This document shows positions 11,354 to 15,545 of a DNA stretch of 15,545 nt, piece by piece. The stretch spans positions 1 to 15,545 of the forward strand of contig CAJVPP010002271.1 of the NCBI GenBank assembly GCA_910592005.1. The letters run 5' to 3'. This DNA is from Funneliformis mosseae. Its lineage: Eukaryota; Glomeromycota; Glomeromycetes; Glomerales; Glomeraceae. How positions within the stretch are numbered: position 1 is the first letter of the stretch; the number at the start of each line of letters is the position of its first letter. The notes beneath the pieces are model-generated. The model had not been told where the DNA came from. It did not search any database and saw only the letters and a list, made by a program, of their open reading frames with translations. The position numbers were made by a program, and so were the translations under genes.

Positions 11354-11532
11354 CGTTCTAACGAAGGTCCAAATTTTAATCCACATTCTCTAAGGTCTTT
11401 TTTGGTTAACTTCAAAAAGGTGCGTCCGGTGAACTCTTCCTCATTAATTTTCGTAAAAAAGCCATCATCACTCCCACTTATTAAAATTTTCAGTTGTGGA
11501 AGTGGAAGGTTCAGTAGTTGAAATTCCAAGTT

Positions 11533-11681
11533 CACTAGAGCAGTGATGTGCACCTGGAAGATTGGAAGCACTCTTGGAAGTACCTTTGGAAGCATAATCC
11601 TCTAATAAATTCATTTGGATTGGAAGCTTCCAATCAAATTTTATACTATTGGAAGCATAAATACACATCACTGCACTAGAG
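11533..11681. mobile_element. 133-bp hAT-like MITE with 8-bp target duplication
   Basis: The element is 11541-11673, with perfect 10-bp terminal inverted repeats CAGTGATGTG (11541-11550) and CACATCACTG (11664-11673). It is flanked by the identical octamer CACTAGAG at 11533-11540 and 11674-11681. CAGTG-type ends with 8-bp target duplications are typical of hAT transposons. Too short to encode a transposase, it must have moved using one supplied elsewhere. Internally TTGGAAG occurs five times forward (11562, 11574, 11586, 11620, 11649) and once inverted, with an 18-bp palindrome at 11618-11635. Such clustered motifs are often transposase-binding sites in hAT ends. It sits inside the reading frame of the SAM gene copy. 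Confidence 0.85.
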
Positions 11682-11881
11682 TGCTCATTCAGAATTTTAT
11701 ATACGGTTGAAGTTTCGGGTTTGGATGGTAAAAAGTTCACCCTAATATCATTGGTAACAAAGCCTTGTCCTTGAACTTTTTTGTAAAAAATTCCCGCATT
11801 GCACTCACTTTCTAAATGGACAAAGAAAAAAAATTAAATAAACATAAATCAAATGTCCGAATCATTAGTGTGATGTTAAGG

Positions 11882-12104
11882 AACTCCGGCCAATGAAAAA
11901 ATGCTTACTCTTTTTTTGCCGTTTTTTTAGGAAATGTTCAAAAGCGGAGTTAATCACGTGATCAATGCAAATTTATTTGTCGCCTGTATCACATCCCTCC
12001 ACTTTTGAAATTTTTTTCGGTGGCAAAATCCTATTTGTCAGGCCCTTATTCGTCACATGATTAATTTCTTAATGCCATAATTCCGGCCAAAACAACTCCG
12101 CTTT
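11882..12104. repeat. Cluster of CCGGCCAA direct and AAAGCGGAGTT inverted repeats
   Basis: AACTCCGGCCAA at 11882-11893 is repeated as AATTCCGGCCAA at 12079-12090 (11 of 12 bases). AAAGCGGAGTT at 11941-11951 is inverted as AACTCCGCTTT at 12094-12104. Next to the left inverted copy is the 10-bp palindrome ATCACGTGAT (11953-11962); a related TCACATGATTAA occurs near 12053. The arrangement suggests a degraded palindromic element about 220 bp long, but I could not fix its ends. Confidence 0.5.
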
Positions 12105-12134
12105 ACGTGGCCCGTTTTCATTATAGAGAAGGTA

Positions 12135-12249
12135 CTTTCGGACAGTGATGTCCATTTTTGATGTCCCAGAGATTTGCTGTCCCAGCTATCTGTCCCATCT
12201 ATGTCCCATCAGTGTCCCATCAATGTCCCATGACAACACTGCCTTCGGA
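12135..12249. mobile_element. 99-bp hAT-like MITE rich in TGTCCCA motifs
   Basis: The element is 12143-12241, with ends CAGTGATGTC and GACAACACTG (inverted repeats matching at 9 of 10 bases). Flanking octamers are CTTTCGGA (12135-12142) and CCTTCGGA (12242-12249), an 8-bp target duplication with one change. TGTCCCA occurs six times inside, and the last four (12191, 12202, 12213, 12224) are exactly 11 bases apart. The first nine bases equal those of the 133-bp element at 11541, so the two probably used related hAT transposases. Its interior differs, so it is a separate family. No coding capacity. Confidence 0.78.
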
Positions 12250-12419
12250 AATTGTTTTTTGTTAGTCCCCCCCGATAAAGACCGATTGTTTGGGAGGGCA
12301 ACATAGCTTTCGTTTCTGAGCTGAAAAGCAAATGAAAGTGTAAGCGTATGTAAAAATACAAACGCATAGTAAGAAACAAATTAGATTGTGAAAGTGTAGA
12401 GGCATAACGTTGAAAAAAT

Positions 12420-12590
12420 AAATAGAGGTAGAGTTACAAAACGTAGCGTAACGTAGCATAGCGTAAAGTTAGAGGTAAAAATGTTGCGTAACATAGAGTA
12501 GAAGTAGAATTAAAAATGTAGCGTAATGTTGCGTAGTGTAGAGGTAGAGATAGAGGTAGAGGTGAAAAATGTACCGTAGCGTAGAGCACG
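12420..12590 (+). repeat. Degenerate tandem array of GTAGCGTA and GAGGTAGA units
   Basis: About 170 bases are built from imperfect repeats. Blocks rich in GTAGCGTAACGTAGCATAGC alternate with GAGGTAGAGATAGAGGTAGA blocks, and AAAAATGT(A/T) recurs ahead of the GCGTA blocks (about 12478, 12512 and 12565). Unit length varies, so it looks like an old, diverging minisatellite. No protein-coding meaning was found. Confidence 0.65.
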
Positions 12591-12617
12591 AATTGCTTTC
12601 TATGACAAAGGAAGGCA

Positions 12618-12760
12618 CATAAAAGGCTCCACCTCCAGAATCTTTAGACCATCATACCTACACTTCAATCGTTTTATACTTACACATATTAAATCGCAAC
12701 AATCAAGAAAGAACTTAATACTCAAAACAGTCACAATAAGAAAGTTCTGGAGAAATAAAA
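12618..12760 (+). promoter_or_regulatory. Possible orphan promoter and leader without a gene
   Basis: CATAAAAGG at 12618-12626 resembles a TATA box. It is followed by about 130 bases rich in A, C and T (for example CATCATACCTACACTTCAAT), as in many fungal 5' leaders. No ORF with recognisable content follows on the plus strand. It could be what is left after the loss of a gene, or chance. Confidence 0.2.
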
Positions 12761-13127
12761 AAAAATAAGAAAAGAACCATATTTATATCACTCGATACTT
12801 GATACTTTCAGACTTTTTTTGTCATATACTTTCGAGTAGACTTACGAAAAAAGTTTATTTGTAAAGATTATTCCCACACAACGACAGTCAACACGTGTAA
12901 AAAATAGTATGTGACAAAAAAAAAACTAAGTAGATACTTATGAAATAAAATCTATTTTTAGAAGCGGAGTCAGGATATTGCATCATCGATTTATCATTTT
13001 TTTGACTTACTATTACTTCATCATAACAAGCCGTCACCATTATTTTAATGGACCATTTTATTATCAAAAAATCTTCATTAAAAAAATTAATCAAGCGTCT
13101 AAAAACGAAATCTTCCGTAAAAGAAAC

Positions 13128-13151
13128 TATAACAAAATTAATTTTGTTATA
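13128..13151. repeat. 24-bp perfect palindrome downstream of ENT3
   Basis: The left half TATAACAAAATT is followed directly by its exact reverse complement with no spacer. It is about 136 bases past the ENT3 stop codon. A perfect 24-base palindrome is unusual even in AT-rich DNA. As RNA it would have no loop without opening central pairs, so a DNA-level origin (transposon scar, binding site) is more natural than a terminator hairpin. Confidence 0.6.
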
Positions 13152-13286
13152 ATATATTTTTGAAATATTAAGTAAATTATTATTTTCTCTTTAATTTAAG
13201 TCGTCTAATATAAATAACCTATTTCCTCTCTCAATTGTGCAAACACTTTTTTTTTTTTCTTATTATGTTAAAAAATAAAAAAATCA

Positions 13287-15317
13287 TCACAATAACATAT
13301 CAAAAGGATCTTGTTTTTGTTGAGAATTAAGTTGATTGTTTTGTTGAACAGATTGTTGTGCTGGTTGTGCAACCCAAGTTCCTCTAGCTACCCAAGTTGT
13401 AGAATCAGCTTGTGCAAGAGAATTCATTGATGGTTTAACAGTTTGTTTTGTACTAGATGCAGGTTCTTTCCCCAATGAATCCAAAGATACAAGATTGGAC
13501 GCTTGGGCCCAAATATCATTAGATTTTAACTTGGAGAAGGCAATATTTTGGTTGTTGACATTCTGTAAATTTAAATATCAAATATTAGAAATTTCTGTAT
13601 TTTATAAAAATGTTTCTTTGATAATATATGACTTACCTGTTTTGGTGTGGTTGGTGAAATAGGTTTTGACGCGTTAATAACGCTAATAGGTTGTGAAGTA
13701 TTTAAAGGTGTAGATGAAGGTTTTGGCGTGTTAATCGATAAATTTGTAGATTGCGTTGTAGATACGGGACCAAGTAAATCATCAAGCAAATTATTGTTTA
13801 TTCCTGCATTGAGTGATTGTACATTTGAAATGGGTTGAATTGGCTTAACATTTGTATTTGGTTGAATTGGTGAAATTGAATTAAATTGGGAACCGGATTG
13901 TAAAGAAATCGATGATCTTTGAGAGGATGGCATAAGCGGTGGTGCACTTTGAAAATCTTGGAAATCATCATCTGGAAGAAGGAAAAATTTTGTGATGATT
14001 AATATCAATAACGGTATTTGAAAATCAAACAAAATTATAATTTAATTTCGTACCAAAATCATTAGAAGCGGCTTGATTGGAGGTGGTTGAAGTAACGGGA
14101 GGATCATCAAAATCAAATAGATTTACTTCTTTCTGTGTTGTTGCAGTTGTGCCATTAGAATGTGAGGTGGATGATTCAGAAGTCTTTTTAATTGAAGATA
14201 TGCTTGATCGATTATTAGTTAGACTTGATCTTCTATCGTCTGATGAAGTCCTTCCAGTCCGATAATCACTTTGCCATTGTGTATCTATATCGTCATATCT
14301 GGAACGGGACTCGGCTAAATAAAGCAGATGTTTTCAGTTTATTTTTATTTTTATTTTTAACATTGTTTTGGAGGCGGAAAAAAAATTTAGTTCTAGAATA
14401 AAATGATACTCACAATAACCGTATGAATCATTACCAAATCCACCATATTGAGATGATCCAGATGATCCACTGAAACCTCCATAACCAATTGTATCCGAAC
14501 TAACACCAGTAAATTTAGTCCTATTAGCTTTTGCTTTCTTTCGTTCTTGCCTAATTTTTTCAATATCACCTAAGAGTTCAGCAAGTTCTCTTGCCCGATT
14601 ACGAACTATACATAAAAAATAAATTTGTTAAAAGAATCTTTCTTAAAACATCAAATAATAATAAAGGTTCTAACCGTTTACTCCATGATCTTTTCCCTTT
14701 TCGTCGACAAAACAAAAATTTCTCATCATTTTAACAGTTGCCATATGTGCTCGAGCATCATCAACAACCCTTTCAGATCCATGTTTCACAAGATATTCAA
14801 GCAATTGAAGAGCCTATCAATAAAACGTAAACCCAATTTTATTACTATTACTGACCCGAAAGCAACATCAATTTTTTTAATGACGGCTACCTTATAAATT
14901 TGTCTCCATTGTCTCGCTTCCTTTTCCGTAAACCGCTTATAAATTGTTGGCATGATCTCATTAAAATATGTACTTGAATTCAAAATAAGATATATAATGT
15001 TAATTTTTATTTCGTTTATAAAAAAAAAGACAAGATACAAAGATCGAGTCATCGTCACTTACTAGTTATAGGTACCTTGAGCAATTTCTTGCATCAAAGT
15101 ACTGCTAGCACCCCAAGGTTCGTTATTAGTAGCCTCACGAACCTTTGCCTCCATTTCAGTATAGTTCATCACAACATTCTTACTAAGAATTATGAATTCC
15201 TATTAACAAGAGATAACCAAGACCAAAATAAAACTTTATCTAATAATAAGTTAAAACATACACTTTATTAAACACATCTTTAACGTCCCAAAGGGTTATA
15301 TTGTTTAGTTGGTCCAT
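13287..15317 (-). CDS. ENT3: Epsin-like ENTH-domain clathrin adaptor (Ent3/CLINT1 type)
   Basis: This is a clathrin adaptor for trafficking between trans-Golgi and endosomes. ENTH domains of this family bind phosphoinositides and SNAREs; the tail recruits clathrin and AP-1/GGA. Exons in order: 15317-15262, 15182-15063, 14972-14891, 14813-14675, 14605-14414, 14314-14054, 13971-13637, 13562-13287. The seven GT-AG introns (69-99 nt) are in consistent phase, giving 486 aa. The ENTH domain occupies about residues 8-145, with NYTEMEAKVREATNNEPWGA, QWRQIYKALQLLEYLVKHGS and a GKDHGVNVR match to yeast Ent3. The tail is Ser/Thr/Asn/Gln-rich and disordered-looking. It has a clathrin-box match LFDFD (262-266), an acidic-Phe stretch DFDDDFQDFQ (282-291) of the kind bound by adaptor ear domains, NLLDDLLG, and DPFDMLL at the very C-terminus, where DPF is an adaptor-binding tripeptide. 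The start ATG has an in-frame TGA 9 bases upstream. Ent5 or endocytic epsins Ent1/2 are less likely because no UIM is seen. Confidence 0.93.
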
Positions 15318-15545
15318 AACTTTTCAAGTCCTTGTGAAATTCAATATACTAGTTTTTCGCTTTTTAAAAAAATTTATAATAATAATTTTTTTTTTTTACA
15401 CAAAACCAATTTTTTTGACGGTTTACTTATTTTGTGTGGTGGCTGTGTCACTTTCATTGTAAATATTTTAATGAGGCTCATCCATCATATTAGGAAAGTG
15501 ATCAAATTGACTCAAACCAGATATATCTGGACTTAGGTCAACCAC
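15318..15545. other. Upstream region of ENT3 at the window edge
   Basis: No gene is visible. It contains a T-run (about 15388-15399), a loose inverted repeat ACACAAAA / TTTTGTGT (about 15400-15440), and the perfect 14-bp palindrome CCAGATATATCTGG at 15517-15530, about 200 bases upstream of the ENT3 start codon. The palindrome could be a regulator-binding site, but nothing confirms it. Confidence 0.5.

Larger units (their letters stand above)
11212..11811 (-). pseudogene. Decayed SAM-domain gene copy carrying a MITE insertion
   Basis: Two open stretches in different frames look like one broken gene. The upstream part follows a good acceptor (TTTAG just before 11811) and reads through VNFLPSKPETSTVYKILNEH, the inserted element, then a Ser/Thr-rich stretch ending ENFNKWE and a TGA at 11468-11470. 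The downstream part, in another frame, contains EEFTGRTFLKLTKKDLRECG followed by LKFGPSLE, which resembles the last helices of a SAM (sterile alpha motif) protein-interaction domain. SAM domains usually start near a Trp, with about 25 residues before the GRTFLKLT-like helix; here the gap is about 13 codons with a frame change, suggesting a deletion. An unrecognised short intron is the alternative. No start codon or complete first exon is visible upstream. I recall many SAM genes in Rhizophagus-type genomes, but cannot check that here. Confidence 0.55.
11812..13286. other. Repeat-rich intergenic region between SAM remnant and ENT3
   Basis: No convincing gene was found; short ORFs here show no family signal and overlap repeats. 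From left to right it holds CCGGCCAA-type and AAAGCGGAGTT repeats (11882-12104), a 99-bp MITE (12143-12241), a run of seven C and nearby G-rich bases (12267-12298), a degenerate GTAGCGTA/GAGGTAGA array (about 12420-12590), a possible orphan promoter (about 12610-12760), and a 24-bp palindrome (13128-13151) in the downstream flank of ENT3. Composition is clearly less AT-rich than the 1-2700 spacer, which fits accumulated transposon remnants. Confidence 0.6.

Noticed and set aside
12255..12310. Possible small RNA gene at the C-run and G-rich segment
   Set aside because: I tried to fold it as a tRNA-like or stem structure and found no cloverleaf, no A/B box pair and no T-run terminator.
12262..12459. 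65-residue minus-strand ORF near the C-run
   Set aside because: No family signal, adjacent to repeats, hydrophobic and Cys/Phe-rich composition typical of chance translation.
12888..13163. Overlapping short ORFs on both strands downstream of ENT3
   Set aside because: Low-complexity translations of AT-rich DNA, one running through the 24-bp palindrome; no start context or domain.
2725..15317. A functional cluster linking PRP2, RPC2 and ENT3
   Set aside because: The genes act in different pathways, face different directions, and are separated by long spacers; eukaryotic neighbours need not be related.
14625..15536. Plus-strand and intron-reading ORFs across the ENTH-coding exons and upstream
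   Set aside because: They read antisense to the ENT3 exons or through introns; the phased exon model explains the conserved sequence fully.

Overview
The window looks like nuclear DNA of an early-diverging fungus, most likely an arbuscular mycorrhizal fungus (Glomeromycotina, Rhizophagus-like). The intergenic DNA is extremely AT-rich. The genes carry many short GT-AG introns (66-120 nt) and use the standard code (the three complete genes end in TAA, TAG and TGA). The proteins are full-length eukaryotic housekeeping orthologues, and there is a decayed SAM-domain gene copy of a kind I recall as expanded in these fungi. The lineage assignment is inference; nothing here proves the species.

Layout. 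1-2724: about 2.7 kb of very AT-rich DNA with no gene. 2725-5883 (+): an intronless gene for the spliceosomal DEAH-box ATPase Prp2/DHX16 (1052 aa). 5884-6592: AT-rich spacer between convergent genes. 6593-10867 (-): RPC2/RET1 (POLR3B), the second-largest subunit of RNA polymerase III; I resolved 11 exons in consistent phase (1167 aa). 10868-11211: upstream region of RPC2 with an isolated GC-rich patch and a 12-bp palindrome. 11212-11811 (-): broken SAM-domain gene. 11812-13286: repeat-rich intergenic DNA. 13287-15317 (-): an ENTH-domain epsin of the Ent3/CLINT1 type, 8 exons (486 aa). The window ends in its upstream region.

The most notable content is a pair of miniature hAT-like elements that I could delimit to the base. 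One (133 bp, 11541-11673) has 10-bp terminal inverted repeats CAGTGATGTG and a perfect 8-bp target duplication CACTAGAG, and it sits inside the SAM-gene reading frame. Element plus one target copy is 141 nt (47 codons), and it stays open in that frame. The other (99 bp, 12143-12241) starts with the same CAGTGATGT, has an 8-bp duplication matching at 7 of 8 bases, and is filled with a TGTCCCA motif, four copies of which lie at exact 11-bp spacing. I see no complete undescribed multi-gene system. The three intact genes act in unrelated processes (splicing, Pol III transcription, clathrin-coated vesicle traffic), and their adjacency has no evident functional meaning.
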